Shown one piece after another: positions 1 to 9,840 of a stretch of 64,000 nt of DNA. How positions within the stretch are numbered: position 1 is the first letter of the stretch; each line of letters opens with the position of its first letter. The notes beneath the pieces were generated by a model that saw nothing but the letters and a program-made list of their open reading frames with translations, did not search any database and was not told the DNA's origin. Source of the stretch: Candidatus Coprousia avicola (lineage in GTDB: Bacteria > Actinomycetota > Coriobacteriia > Coriobacteriales > Coriobacteriaceae). The stretch spans positions 1 to 64,000 of the forward strand of contig DVMF01000068.1 in the NCBI GenBank assembly GCA_018715125.1, written 5' to 3'. A program made the translations under genes and the position numbers.

Positions 1-765
1 ATCATGATCCTCACGCCCGACGAGACCCAGCCCAAGGTCTACGAGGACCACATCAAGGCGCACCTCAAGCCCGGCAACACGCTCGCCTTCGCCCACGGCT
101 TCAACATCCACTTCGGCTACATCGTGCCGCCCGAGGACGTCAACGTCATCATGTGCGCGCCCAAGGGCCCCGGCCATATCGTGCGCCGTCAGTTTACCGA
201 GGGCTCCGGCGTGCCTGACCTCGCCTGCGTGGCGCAGGATGCGACCGGCAACGCGTGGGACATCGCGCTCGCGTACTGCTGGGGCGTGGGCGGCGCCCGC
301 TCGGGCATCATCAAGGCCACCTTCAAGGAGGAGACCGAAGAGGACCTCTTCGGCGAGCAGGCCGTGCTCTGCGGCGGCCTCGTGGAGCTCGTGAAGGCCG
401 GCTTCGAGACCCTCACCGAGGCGGGGTATCCGCCCGAGCTCGCCTACTTCGAGTGCTACCACGAGATGAAGATGATCGTGGACCTCATGTATGAGAGCGG
501 CATCCACTTTATGAACTACTCCATCTCCAACACGGCCGAGTACGGCGAGTACTACGCCGGCCCCAAGGTCATCAACGCCGAGTCCCGCGCCGCGATGAAG
601 GAGATCCTCGCCCGCATCCAGGACGGCTCGTTTGCCCAGGAGTTCGTCGACGACTGCGCGAACGGCCACAAGAAGCTGCTCGAGGAGCGCGAGAAGATCA
701 ACGAGCACGAGATCGAGAAGGTGGGCGAGAAGATCCGCTCGATGTTCACCTGGATCAAGAAGTAG
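1..765 (+). CDS. ilvC: Ketol-acid reductoisomerase, 5'-truncated by window edge
   Basis: This enzyme isomerises and NAD(P)H-reduces acetohydroxy acids in valine, leucine and isoleucine synthesis. About 254 C-terminal residues are visible. The segment [10 protein letters not shown] closes the Rossmann domain and APKGPGH follows. The knotted helical domain carries the conserved acids expected to bind Mg2+, in DLFGEQ and ECYHEMK. Length and motifs fit a class I enzyme of roughly 330-340 residues, so about 80 N-terminal residues lie outside the window. The frame is open at base 1, and the early internal ATG is not a credible start. The gene ends at TAG and is followed by a terminator-like hairpin. 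Identity is very secure from sequence. Confidence 0.97.
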   Translation: MMILTPDETQPKVYEDHIKAHLKPGNTLAFAHGFNIHFGYIVPPEDVNVIMCAPKGPGHIVRRQFTEGSGVPDLACVAQDATGNAWDIALAYCWGVGGARSGIIKATFKEETEEDLFGEQAVLCGGLVELVKAGFETLTEAGYPPELAYFECYHEMKMIVDLMYESGIHFMNYSISNTAEYGEYYAGPKVINAESRAAMKEILARIQDGSFAQEFVDDCANGHKKLLEEREKINEHEIEKVGEKIRSMFTWIKK

Positions 766-809
766 CGGTCGGCGCGTCGCCGTGCGATGCGCAATCCGAT
801 GTGTGGTAG

Positions 810-853
810 CGGGGTCCGGGGCCGGCGCGGTTGCGCTCCTCGGGCCCCGTTTT
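810..853 (+). terminator. Terminator after ilvC
   Basis: CGGGGTCC at 810-817 pairs with GGGCCCCG at 842-849 (one G-U pair), followed directly by TTTT. It lies 45 bases past the ilvC stop. Confidence 0.7.
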
Positions 854-918
854 CGTGCCGTCATGGGTGTCGAGGCGGTCCCGCTGCCATCGATCTGAGT
901 GAAAAATCGAGCCGAGGC

Positions 919-1407
919 TTACAGCGCGATGACCCGCACGGGGCTGCCGTGGTCGCGCAGCAGCTCAACCAGATCGCGTGTGGCGAGCAGCACCGTCGCC
1001 GTGTTGTCGCATGGGTGCACCGCAACGCGCCCGCGGTCCCAGAGCGCCTGGTCGATGACGACCTCGACGGTGTGCGCCGCGTCGTTGAGCGCGCCGAGCG
1101 GCGTCACCGACCCGGGTGTCAGACCGAGCTTTGCCAAGAGGTCCGCTTCCGATGCGAACGAGAGCCGCCGCGACCCGATGCGCGCCTGGATCTCTTTAAG
1201 CGAGACGCGCTTCTCTTCCGGCAGGCTCACCAGGTAATACGCGCGCTTCTTGTCGTCGCGCAAAAAGAGGTTCTTGGCGCCGTACTCATGATGGGGGATG
1301 CCGAGCGCCCGCACATCCGCCACGGTGAACACAGCCGGGTGCTCGGTCAGCTCAAAGGGAATGCCCTCGCGTGCGAGCAGTTCGAGGACCTCTTGCTTAC
1401 CCTCCAT
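919..1407 (-). CDS. YbaK/ProX-family aminoacyl-tRNA trans-editing protein
   Basis: This 162-residue single-domain protein belongs to the YbaK/EbsC/ProX fold, whose members hydrolyse mischarged tRNAs such as Ala-tRNA(Pro) or Cys-tRNA(Pro). Visible hallmarks are HPAVFTVAD near the N-terminus and KNLFLRDDKKRAYYLV in the middle, the latter typical of the ProX (alanine-editing) branch, with a GALND segment later. The start is the ATG preceded by a GGAGCG site; an upstream extension in the same frame is compositionally unlike the family and is excluded. It is monocistronic, sandwiched between the ilvC terminator and a divergent ferredoxin gene. The family is secure; the specific tRNA substrate is inferred. 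Confidence 0.88.
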   Translation of the reverse strand: MEGKQEVLELLAREGIPFELTEHPAVFTVADVRALGIPHHEYGAKNLFLRDDKKRAYYLVSLPEEKRVSLKEIQARIGSRRLSFASEADLLAKLGLTPGSVTPLGALNDAAHTVEVVIDQALWDRGRVAVHPCDNTATVLLATRDLVELLRDHGSPVRVIAL

Positions 1408-1583
1408 GGTGGCGCTCCGTTCGACGTGGCTTGCGTGCGCTGGCGCGCCTCTATGGTAGCCGATAGGGGGCCGATGGGGGTGCACGGGCGCGTCGCGACG
1501 GCGGCGCCGCGCCCGCGATGGCGCTAGACTCTTGCGAGGCATGAAGATATGTTTGCCGCGCTGCAAACGATGGGAAGGGGAGC

Positions 1584-2369
1584 ATGATGAGAACAGAGCG
1601 GGTGCGGGCCCTGGTGTTTACCGGGGCGGGTACGACGCGGACGGTAGCCGAGCGGTTTGTGGCCGCCACGGGGCTCGCGGGCGAGGTGATCGACATCACG
1701 CCGCAGGCGTCCGGGGTGCCGGCACTCGGCCCCGGTGACCTCGCGGTTATCGCCGTGCCCTCCTTTGGCGGTCGCGTGCCGGCGCCGGCGGCGGCGAAGC
1801 TCTCGCAGCTGCCCGAGGCGCCGGGCGTGCCGGCGGTGCTGCTGGTGACCTATGGCAACCGCGCCGTGGACGACACCTTTATCGAGCTCGCGGACATCGT
1901 GCGCGACCGCGGTCTTCTGCCGGTGGCGGGGGCTGCGGTGGTGGCGCACCACTCGCTCATGGTCGACGTGGCGATAGGCCGCCCCGATGCGGAGGACCTC
2001 TCCGTGGTGGACGCGCTCGCGCGCGATACGGTGGCGCGCCTTGCCAAGGCGGCGTCCGCCGGCGAGGCGGCGCTCGCGGAGGTGCCGGGCAGCCGGCCGT
2101 ACCGCGCGTACGGCGGCGTCGCGTTTCATGCGGCGGCGGACCCGGGGCGCTGCATCGCCTGCGGGGCGTGCGCGGAGCTGTGCCCCACGGGCGCGATCGA
2201 CCCTGCCGCCCCGGCTGTGACGGATACGGCGCGCTGCGTCACCTGCCTGCGCTGCGTGGCCGTGTGCCCGGCGGGCGCCCGTGCGGTCGACGGGGGCGAG
2301 GAGCTCGTCCGGGCACGGGCCGCCTTCGCCGAGCGCCTGGCGCCGCGCCAGCCCTCGTATACGCTGTAG
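1584..2369 (+). CDS. Flavodoxin-like/2[4Fe-4S] ferredoxin fusion (EFR1 family)
   Basis: A 261-residue cytoplasmic electron carrier. Residues about 8-160 form a flavodoxin-like domain, beginning with the FMN-loop-like sequence TGAGTTRTV. The C-terminal third has two cysteine clusters, CIACGACAELCP and CVTCLRCVAVCP, each the CxxCxxCxxxCP pattern of a [4Fe-4S] site. This matches the EFR1-type arrangement common in anaerobes, in which FMN and two clusters sit on one chain. The start follows GGAAGGGGAG; a second ATG immediately follows the first, so the protein may begin one residue later. Its redox partner is not evident from the neighbours, which are a tRNA-editing gene and an ABC importer. Confidence 0.88.
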   Translation: MMRTERVRALVFTGAGTTRTVAERFVAATGLAGEVIDITPQASGVPALGPGDLAVIAVPSFGGRVPAPAAAKLSQLPEAPGVPAVLLVTYGNRAVDDTFIELADIVRDRGLLPVAGAAVVAHHSLMVDVAIGRPDAEDLSVVDALARDTVARLAKAASAGEAALAEVPGSRPYRAYGGVAFHAAADPGRCIACGACAELCPTGAIDPAAPAVTDTARCVTCLRCVAVCPAGARAVDGGEELVRARAAFAERLAPRQPSYTL

Positions 2370-2397
2370 GGAAGAGGCGCCGACGGGCCTCTGCGCT

Positions 2398-2414
2398 CGG
2401 GGGCGACGCCCCCG
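2398..2414 (+). terminator. Possible weak terminator hairpin
   Basis: CGGGGGC and GCCCCCG enclose a 3-base loop just after the ferredoxin gene. There is no T-run, so termination is doubtful. Confidence 0.3.
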
Positions 2415-2576
2415 TCGAGGCGACGGGGCGCTTGCAAGGTTAACAATTGGTGACGCCCCCGTGCGCGCCCGCGTCTTGTCTATCATGGACAGCACCCGGC
2501 CGTAAGGGGGTTTGCCCGCTGCAAGGCATGCGGCCGGTGGGAGAAGTATCCGTCTTCGTACGAAGGAGCTCGCACC

Positions 2577-3581
2577 ATGAAGCGACTCAAGACCATTGGC
2601 GCGGCGCTCGCCACGGGGGCGCTCGCCCTCGCGCTTGCAGCCTGCGGCGGAAACGGCGGTACGGTAGAGGGTTCGTCCTCGGCGGGCGACGCGGCTACCG
2701 GATCCACGTATAAGATCGGCGTCCTGCAGCTCACCGAGCACGCGGCGCTCGACGCGGCCAACGAGGGCTTCGTCGCCGCGCTCGACGACTCCGGCATCGA
2801 CTACACCATCGACCAGCAGAACGCGCAGAACGACCAGCCCACCTGCCAGACCATCGCCTCCAAGCTCGTGAACGACGGCGACGACCTCATCCTCGCCATC
2901 GGCACCCCGGCGGCCCAGGCGGTGGCTTCCGCCACGACCGATATCCCCATCATCGGCACCGCCATCACCGACTTCGCCGAGTCCGGCCTCGTGGCCGACA
3001 ACGAGGCGCCCGGCGGCAACGTGACGGGCACCTCCGACCTGACGCCCGTGGCGGACCAGATCGACCTTCTGCAGGAGCTTCTGCCCGACGCCCAGACCGT
3101 CGGCCTGCTCTACTGCACGGCCGAGGCGAACTCCGAGGTCCAGATCGCGATGGCCGAGGAGGCGCTCGACGCCGCCGGCATTGCCCACGAGCGCTACACC
3201 GTCTCGAGCTCCAACGAGATCCAGCAGGTCGTCGAGTCGATGGTGGGCAACGTCGACGCCATCTACACGCCGACGGACAACACCATCGCCGCCGGCATGT
3301 CGACGGTCGCCATGGTCGCCAACGAGCACCAGCTGCCCGTCATCGTGGGCTGCGACACGATGGTGGAGGACGGCGGACTCGCCTCCTACAGCATCAACTA
3401 CTACGACTTGGGGTACAAGGCGGGCCAGATGGCCGTGCGCATCCTCACCGAGGGCGCCGACCCGGCCGAGATGCCCATCGAGTACCTCGAGGCAAGCGAC
3501 TGCCAGCTCATCGCCAACCAGCAGACGGCCGATGAGGTGGGTGTCGATATCTCGGGTCTTGAGGACGCCGAGATCGTCTAA
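2577..3581 (+). CDS. ABC transporter substrate-binding lipoprotein (TrpX-like), copy 1
   Basis: This 334-residue extracytoplasmic receptor of the ABC_sub_bind family begins with a lipoprotein signal (MKRLKTIGAALATGALALALAACGG, lipobox LAAC). The mature part has the family landmarks GVLQLTEHAALDAANEGF, IGTPAAQA, GGNVTGTSDL and YTPTDN. Relatives bind aromatic amino acids (TrpX) or remain uncharacterised, so an amino-acid ligand is an inference. The ATG follows GAAGGAG. It is the first gene of a four-gene importer with a second receptor, a permease and an ATPase downstream. A TATCAT -10-like hexamer lies at 2481-2486 and a structured leader could follow. It shares long identical DNA blocks with the next gene. 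Confidence 0.9.
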   Translation: MKRLKTIGAALATGALALALAACGGNGGTVEGSSSAGDAATGSTYKIGVLQLTEHAALDAANEGFVAALDDSGIDYTIDQQNAQNDQPTCQTIASKLVNDGDDLILAIGTPAAQAVASATTDIPIIGTAITDFAESGLVADNEAPGGNVTGTSDLTPVADQIDLLQELLPDAQTVGLLYCTAEANSEVQIAMAEEALDAAGIAHERYTVSSSNEIQQVVESMVGNVDAIYTPTDNTIAAGMSTVAMVANEHQLPVIVGCDTMVEDGGLASYSINYYDLGYKAGQMAVRILTEGADPAEMPIEYLEASDCQLIANQQTADEVGVDISGLEDAEIV

Positions 3582-3629
3582 CCGAGCACACGGCGCGCAT
3601 CCCGCGCGCACAACGAAAGGATATGTATC

Positions 3630-4655
3630 ATGAGCACGATGATGAGCCGACGCCGTTTTGCCCAGGGCGTCGCAGGTACCGCGGCGGTCGCGGGCGTGCT
3701 CGCGCTTGCCGGCTGCACGGATGAAACCGCGCAGGGGAGCGGGTCTGCCGCCGCGGCGGGCGCCTCCTACTCGATCGGCGTCCTGCAGCTCACCGAGCAC
3801 GCGGCGCTCGACGCGGCCAACGAGGGCTTCGTCGCCGCGCTCGACGACTCCGGCATCGACTACACCATCGACCAGCAGAACGCGCAGAACGACCAGAGCG
3901 CCTGCCAGACCATCGCGGCCAAGCTCGTGAACGACGGGTGCGACCTCATCCTCGCCATCGGCACCCCGGCGGCGCAGGCGGTGGTGGGCGCCACGGAGGA
4001 CATCCCCGTGGTCTGCACCGCCATCACCGACTTCGCCGCATCCGGTCTGGTGGAGAGCAACGACGCCCCCGGCGGCAACGTGACGGGCAGCTCCGACATG
4101 AACCCGGTCGCCGACCAGATCGACCTTCTGCACGAGCTTCTGCCCGACGCCCAGACCGTCGGCCTGCTCTACTGCACGGCAGAGGCGAACTCCAAGATCC
4201 AGATCGATATGGCTCAGGAGGAGCTCGCCGGGCTGGGGCTCGAGGGCGCCGAGTACACCGTCTCGAGCTCCAACGAGGTGCAGCAGGTCGTCGAGTCGAT
4301 GGTTGGCAAGGTTGACGCCATCTACACGCCGACGGACAACACCATCGCCTCGAGCATGAGCACCATCGCCATGGTGGCGAATGAGAACAAGATTCCCACC
4401 ATCTGCGGTGAGGTGGCGCATGTCGAGGCGGGCGGTCTGGCCTCGCTCTCCATCAACTACGAGGAGCTCGGCCGCCGCGCGGGCGAGATGGCCGTCGAGA
4501 TCCTGACCGAGGGCGCCGACCCGGCGGAGATGCCCATCGTCCAGATGACCGCCGCCGAGTGCGACCTCGTCTACAACCAGCAGACCGCCGACGAGATCGG
4601 CGTCGATGTCTCGTCGCTCGCGGCCGACGGCGGCACAGACGTGAGCGCTGCGTAG
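3630..4655 (+). CDS. ABC transporter substrate-binding lipoprotein (TrpX-like), copy 2
   Basis: This 341-residue paralogue of the preceding gene lies 48 bp downstream. The leader contains SRRRFAQGVAGTAAVAG before LAGC, a twin-arginine plus lipobox pattern, so this copy may be exported by Tat whereas copy 1 looks Sec-type. The mature domains are nearly collinear with copy 1, including a 123-bp block of identical DNA (3774-3896 versus 2715-2837). The final part diverges. The ATG is preceded by AAAGGA. Two receptors serving one permease could widen ligand range. Ligand identity is unknown; an aromatic amino acid is the best family-based guess. Confidence 0.9.
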   Translation: MSTMMSRRRFAQGVAGTAAVAGVLALAGCTDETAQGSGSAAAAGASYSIGVLQLTEHAALDAANEGFVAALDDSGIDYTIDQQNAQNDQSACQTIAAKLVNDGCDLILAIGTPAAQAVVGATEDIPVVCTAITDFAASGLVESNDAPGGNVTGSSDMNPVADQIDLLHELLPDAQTVGLLYCTAEANSKIQIDMAQEELAGLGLEGAEYTVSSSNEVQQVVESMVGKVDAIYTPTDNTIASSMSTIAMVANENKIPTICGEVAHVEAGGLASLSINYEELGRRAGEMAVEILTEGADPAEMPIVQMTAAECDLVYNQQTADEIGVDVSSLAADGGTDVSAA

Positions 4656-4683
4656 CGTCGCTGAGCGTTTCCACTCCATTACC

Positions 4684-4720
4684 AACAGGGTCCCGGTGGC
4701 ATGCCGCGCGGGACCCTGTT
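4684..4720. terminator. Intercistronic hairpin between receptor and permease genes
   Basis: AACAGGGTCCCG (4684-4695) and CGGGACCCTGTT (4709-4720) form a perfect 12-bp stem with no T-run after it. It probably acts as a partial terminator or 3' stabiliser that keeps receptor mRNA above permease mRNA. Confidence 0.55.
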
Positions 4721-4826
4721 ACACTATGAAGCCATCTGCGCCCCGGCGGCACGCTCCGCTGGGGCACATTTGGCTCGAGACGTAGGGGCGCACCGGCGTC
4801 CCGGCAGGTATAAAGGAGGAGTCACG

Positions 4827-5783
4827 ATGGGACTCGCGCTACTGGGTGCCGTATCCCAGGGCATTCTTTGGGGCATTATGGTGCTCGGGGTGTTTATCAC
4901 CTACAAGCTGCTCGACATCGCCGACTTGACGGTCGACGGCAGCTTCGCTCTCGGCGGCTGCGTGTGCGCCGTCATGGTTGTGGGTGGGACGGATCCGCTC
5001 GTCGCCATCATCGTCGCGATGGTGGCGGGCATGGTCGCCGGTGCGGTGACGGGCTTTCTGCACACCGTGTTCGAGATTCCCGCGATCCTTGCCGGCATCC
5101 TGACGCAGATCGGTCTTTGGTCCATCAACCTGCGCATCATGGGCAAGTCCAACACGCCGCTCCTGAAGAACGACACCATCTTCAGCTCCGTTACCGATGC
5201 GACGGGCCTCTCGTCGAGCGTGGGAGCCATCATCGTCGGCCTGGTGGTGGCTGTCGTGATCATCGTCGCCCTCTACTGGTTCTTTGGCACCGAGATCGGT
5301 TCTGCGTGCCGCGCCACGGGCAACAACGAAAACATGGTGCGCGCCCTCGGCGTCAACACCAAGGTCACCAAGATGATCGCCCTCACGCTCTCCAACGGTC
5401 TCGTGGGCCTCTCCGGCGGCCTCATCTGCGAGAGCCAGAAGTACGCCGACATCGGCATGGGCACGGGCGCCATCGTCATCGGGCTGGCCGCCATCGTCAT
5501 CGGCGAGGTGCTCTGGCGCGTGCTGCCGGGCGCGAAGCTCCACGCCTTCGGCGGGCGCCTCACGTCTGCCGTGGTCGGCTCGGTCGTCTACTTCCTCATC
5601 CGCGCCCTGGTGCTGCAGATGGGCATGGACGCCAACGACATGAAGCTCCTCTCGGCCATCATCGTGGCGCTCGCGCTCTGCGTGCCCGTGGTGTGGGAGC
5701 GCTACCAGCTCCGCCGTGCCTACAGCCGCGCATCGCGCGAGCTGGCCGAGCCGGATACCCAGACCGCGGAAGGGGGGCGCTAG
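4827..5783 (+). CDS. ABC transporter permease (branched-chain type)
   Basis: A 318-residue integral membrane protein with about eight hydrophobic segments, of the BPD_transp_2 type that pairs with ABC_sub_bind receptors. The start is the ATG after AAAGGAGGAG at 4812-4821. The frame stays open further upstream, but that region encodes the intercistronic hairpin and no suitable ribosome site. Recognisable segments are YKLLDIADLTVDGSFALGG, VTGFLHTVFEIPAILAGIL and ACRATGNNENMVRALGVN, the last resembling the cytoplasmic coupling region of this family. It ends 3 bases before the ATPase gene starts, so the two are probably translationally coupled. The function as importer channel is secure and the substrate is not. 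Confidence 0.92.
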   Translation: MGLALLGAVSQGILWGIMVLGVFITYKLLDIADLTVDGSFALGGCVCAVMVVGGTDPLVAIIVAMVAGMVAGAVTGFLHTVFEIPAILAGILTQIGLWSINLRIMGKSNTPLLKNDTIFSSVTDATGLSSSVGAIIVGLVVAVVIIVALYWFFGTEIGSACRATGNNENMVRALGVNTKVTKMIALTLSNGLVGLSGGLICESQKYADIGMGTGAIVIGLAAIVIGEVLWRVLPGAKLHAFGGRLTSAVVGSVVYFLIRALVLQMGMDANDMKLLSAIIVALALCVPVVWERYQLRRAYSRASRELAEPDTQTAEGGR

Positions 5784-5786
5784 GCG

Positions 5787-6581
5787 ATGCTGACCCTAAG
5801 CCACGTCTCGAAGACGTTCAACGCCGGCACCATCAACGAGAAGCGCGCGCTCATCGACTGCAACCTGCATCTCGCCCCCGGCGACTTCGTGACCGTCATC
5901 GGCGGCAACGGCGCCGGCAAGTCGACGCTCATGAACATGGTCGCCGGCGTGTACCCCATCGACGCGGGCACCATCACGCTCGACGGGCAGAACATCTCGC
6001 GCCTTTCGGAGCCGGCGCGCGCCAAGTACCTCGGGCGCGTGTTCCAAGACCCCATGATGGGCACGGCGGCCGACATGCAGATTATCGAGAACCTCGCCAT
6101 GGCGAAGCGCCGCGGGCACGCACGCACCCTCGCATGGGGCGTTACGCGCGCCGAGAAGGATGAGTATACCGAGCGCCTGCGGGAGCTCGGCCTCGGGCTC
6201 GAGAAGCGGCCGACCGCCAAGGTGGGCCTGCTCTCCGGCGGCCAGCGCCAGGCGCTCACGCTCCTCATGGCTACGCTCACCGAGCCTAAGCTGCTGCTGC
6301 TCGACGAGCACACCGCGGCGCTCGACCCCAAGACGGCGGCCAAGGTGCTCGACCTCACGAGCAAGATCGTGGCCGAGAAGCACCTCACCACGCTCATGGT
6401 GACGCACAACATGAACGACGCCATCCGGTTGGGCAACCGCCTCATCATGATGCACGAGGGCCGCATCATCTACGACGTGGCGGGCGAGCAGAAGCGCGCG
6501 CTCACCGTGCGCGACCTGCTGCAGAAGTTCGAGGAGGTCTCGGGCGGCGAGCTTGCAAACGACCGCATGCTGCTGTCCTAG
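5787..6581 (+). CDS. ABC transporter ATP-binding protein
   Basis: This 264-residue ATPase energises the adjacent permease. It shows Walker A GGNGAGKST (residues about 39-47), the signature LSGGQRQAL, Walker B LLLLDEHTAALD and the switch histidine in MVTHNM. The signature and Walker B have the sequence typical of ATPases working with ABC_sub_bind receptors. The gene begins 3 bases after the permease stop (TAGGCGATG) and ends before a strong terminator, which closes the receptor-receptor-permease-ATPase operon. Nothing is unusual in the catalytic motifs, so it should be active. Confidence 0.94.
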   Translation: MLTLSHVSKTFNAGTINEKRALIDCNLHLAPGDFVTVIGGNGAGKSTLMNMVAGVYPIDAGTITLDGQNISRLSEPARAKYLGRVFQDPMMGTAADMQIIENLAMAKRRGHARTLAWGVTRAEKDEYTERLRELGLGLEKRPTAKVGLLSGGQRQALTLLMATLTEPKLLLLDEHTAALDPKTAAKVLDLTSKIVAEKHLTTLMVTHNMNDAIRLGNRLIMMHEGRIIYDVAGEQKRALTVRDLLQKFEEVSGGELANDRMLLS

Positions 6582-6622
6582 CCATGCCGGCGCGGTGCCG
6601 GATGAGAATCGGTCTGCTATAG

Positions 6623-6651
6623 AAAACGGCGCCCCGCGGGGCGCCGTTTTT
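6623..6651 (+). terminator. Terminator closing the ABC importer operon
   Basis: AAAACGGCGCCCCGC is mirrored by GGGGCGCCGTTTTT. The perfect GC stem is flanked by an A-run and a T-run, so it can serve both this operon and the convergent phosphatase gene. Confidence 0.9.
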
Positions 6652-6676
6652 GCAAGGTGCGCTTCTTTGTGAGGGG

Positions 6677-7522
6677 CTATGCGGTGAGGTAGCGGGCGCG
6701 GAGCGTGGCGATGTCGTCCGCCGTCACGCCGAGGGCGTCGCGGAGGTATCCGTCGATGCCGCCCCAATCGCGGTCGAGCGCCTCGAGCGCGGCGTGGAGC
6801 GAGCCGTGCGCCGCGGGGAAGTCGAGCGTCACCTCGAGCGGGGCGTAGAGGTTCGTGGCGAGGTAGTCGGCCTCGATGTCCTTAGGCGCGACGCCGAGCG
6901 CGTGCTCCACGAGGACCGACGCCATGCCGCAGCGGTCGCGGCCGACGGAGCAGTGCCAGAGCGCGGCGCCCTCCTCGGTTGCGAGCAGCTCTTGGAAGAG
7001 CAGGCGGTACCCCGCGATGCCTCCCGGATTGTTGACGATGAAGGGGTAGAACGTCTGCATCAGGCTGAAGCGGTCACCGGTCTCCTCTGCCGCGCGAAAC
7101 GCCGCCTCCGCGCGATCGTGCTCCTCCTGCGTGATGCCCTCGGTGCGCTCGGGCAGAATGTTCGCCCGGACGTAGCGGGCATGCGGCAGCGCGTCCATGG
7201 GGTCGGGGCGCTCGGCGAGCTCCTCGTCGTTGCGCAGGTCGACGACGAGCGCGAGGTGGTAGGAGCGGTCCAAGAGGGCGAGGTCGGCGTCGCTGGCAAA
7301 CCCGAGGGCGCCCGAGCGCAAAAGGAGCCCCGCCTTGATGGCGCGCCCGTCGGCGCCCCTCATCCCGCCGAGGTCGCGGGTGTTGGGCAGCTTCTCAAAG
7401 GCGATGCGCCCGTATCCCTCGCGGCCGGTGGGGCCGGGAAGCGCGGGGCGCTCGACGTAGGCGGGCAGGTTCTCGGTGAGGCCTTCGATCACAGGCGGAC
7501 TCCTTTTCAGCATCGTTCGCAC
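6677..7522 (-). CDS. Tyrosine-protein phosphatase family protein (CX5R)
   Basis: This 281-residue cytoplasmic enzyme has the protein-tyrosine-phosphatase P-loop HCSVGRDRCG, with Cys191 and Arg197 forming the CX5R signature. Upstream, NTRDLGGM and VVDLRNDEE are the conserved loops of the bacterial tyrosine/lipid phosphatase branch (Y_phosphatase3 type), with the general acid expected in the second. The chosen start is GTG at 7522, which has GGGAG six bases upstream; an ATG nine bases further in is the alternative. It is a single gene between a shared terminator and a divergent PTS gene. The substrate, phosphotyrosine protein or phosphoinositide-like lipid, cannot be told from sequence. Confidence 0.87.
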   Translation of the reverse strand: MRTMLKRSPPVIEGLTENLPAYVERPALPGPTGREGYGRIAFEKLPNTRDLGGMRGADGRAIKAGLLLRSGALGFASDADLALLDRSYHLALVVDLRNDEELAERPDPMDALPHARYVRANILPERTEGITQEEHDRAEAAFRAAEETGDRFSLMQTFYPFIVNNPGGIAGYRLLFQELLATEEGAALWHCSVGRDRCGMASVLVEHALGVAPKDIEADYLATNLYAPLEVTLDFPAAHGSLHAALEALDRDWGGIDGYLRDALGVTADDIATLRARYLTA

Positions 7523-7685
7523 GCACTGCTCCCTATTGTGCCACCCCGTTCGGTCGGGATTGTTAGGGAATCGTATGGAATGGCAAGACGCCTCCTTTGG
7601 CCGACGGCGCGGCTAGGGGAGGCGGGGGTCATTGGTATGATAGGGGCGAGGTTCGTATATTGGCTGCGGCACGAGGAGGCCCGAC

Positions 7686-8246
7686 ATGAAACTGTGGGAC
7701 AAGATCAGAAAAGCGGGGGCGGGCGCGACGGAAAGCGCGCGTCCCGAAGAGGCGACGTTTGCCGTGCGCCCCGATACGGTGTATGCGCCCATCTCGGGCG
7801 TGCTCATGAGTATCGAGGAGATCAACGACGAGGTCGTCTCCTCCAAGCTGCTCGGCGAGGGGTACGGCATCCTGCCGGTGGGCGACACCATCTACGCGCC
7901 GGCCGAGGGGCGCGTGACCATGACGACGGTCACCAACCATGCCGTCGGCATGCTGACGACCTCCGGCATCGAGGTCATCATCCACATCGGTCTCGGCACG
8001 GTGGCCCTCAACGGCAAGGGCTTCACCTGCCACGTCAAGCAGGGGGACGAGGTGCGCGCCGGCGTGCCGCTCATCACCTTCGATGACGCCGTCATCAAGG
8101 ATGCGGGGCTCGAGGACGTCGTGACCGTGGTGGTCTCCAACGCCGACCGGGTGGGGCGCATCGAGCACGCCGGCGGTTCCAGCACGCTCATCGGCGACCG
8201 CCCGCTCGTGAAGATCGGCGACCCGCTGCTGGTGGTTGGCCGCTAG
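7686..8246 (+). CDS. PTS EIIA component, glucose family (Crr-like)
   Basis: A 186-residue soluble phosphocarrier that accepts phosphate from HPr and passes it to a sugar-specific EIIB. The glucose-family IIA fold is marked by VYAPISG, PVGDTIYAPAEGRV and TNHAVGM. The active site is EVIIHIGLGTVALNGKGF: His100 is the expected phosphorylated residue and His85 its partner, spaced 15 residues apart as in E. coli IIA(Glc). About 30 residues precede the domain, possibly an interaction tail. The start follows GAGGAGGCCCGAC. It stands alone with a TATGAT -10-like box at 7636 and a terminator behind it, so it probably serves one or more EIIBC proteins elsewhere and may signal carbon status. Confidence 0.92.
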   Translation: MKLWDKIRKAGAGATESARPEEATFAVRPDTVYAPISGVLMSIEEINDEVVSSKLLGEGYGILPVGDTIYAPAEGRVTMTTVTNHAVGMLTTSGIEVIIHIGLGTVALNGKGFTCHVKQGDEVRAGVPLITFDDAVIKDAGLEDVVTVVVSNADRVGRIEHAGGSSTLIGDRPLVKIGDPLLVVGR

Positions 8247-8268
8247 ATAGGCCGCAGCACCCGATGCC

Positions 8269-8300
8269 GCCCCCGACGCATGGCCGTCGGGGGCGCTTTT
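8269..8300 (+). terminator. Terminator after PTS EIIA gene
   Basis: GCCCCCGAC (8269-8277) pairs with GTCGGGGGC (8286-8294), followed by GCTTTT. Confidence 0.85.
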
Positions 8301-8390
8301 GGTATGGGGCGGCGTGCCGGGGTCCCGCCTGCCTGCTATCATGGTGAGCGGTCAGTGTGCCCGCATACGACGGGCGAGGAAAGGAATCGT

Positions 8391-9830
<1,440 letters not shown>

Positions 9831-9840
9831 AGGGCTGCGC

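Noticed and set aside
1524..4685. Very long antisense open frame (over 1,000 codons) opposite the ferredoxin and receptor genes
   Set aside because: It is a GC-rich shadow of clearly coding genes, with low-complexity Val/Gly/His/Arg content and no family similarity.
8301..8390. Possible T-box leader for asnS
   Set aside because: The gap after the upstream terminator is only 90 bp and lacks the T-box sequence and specifier structure.
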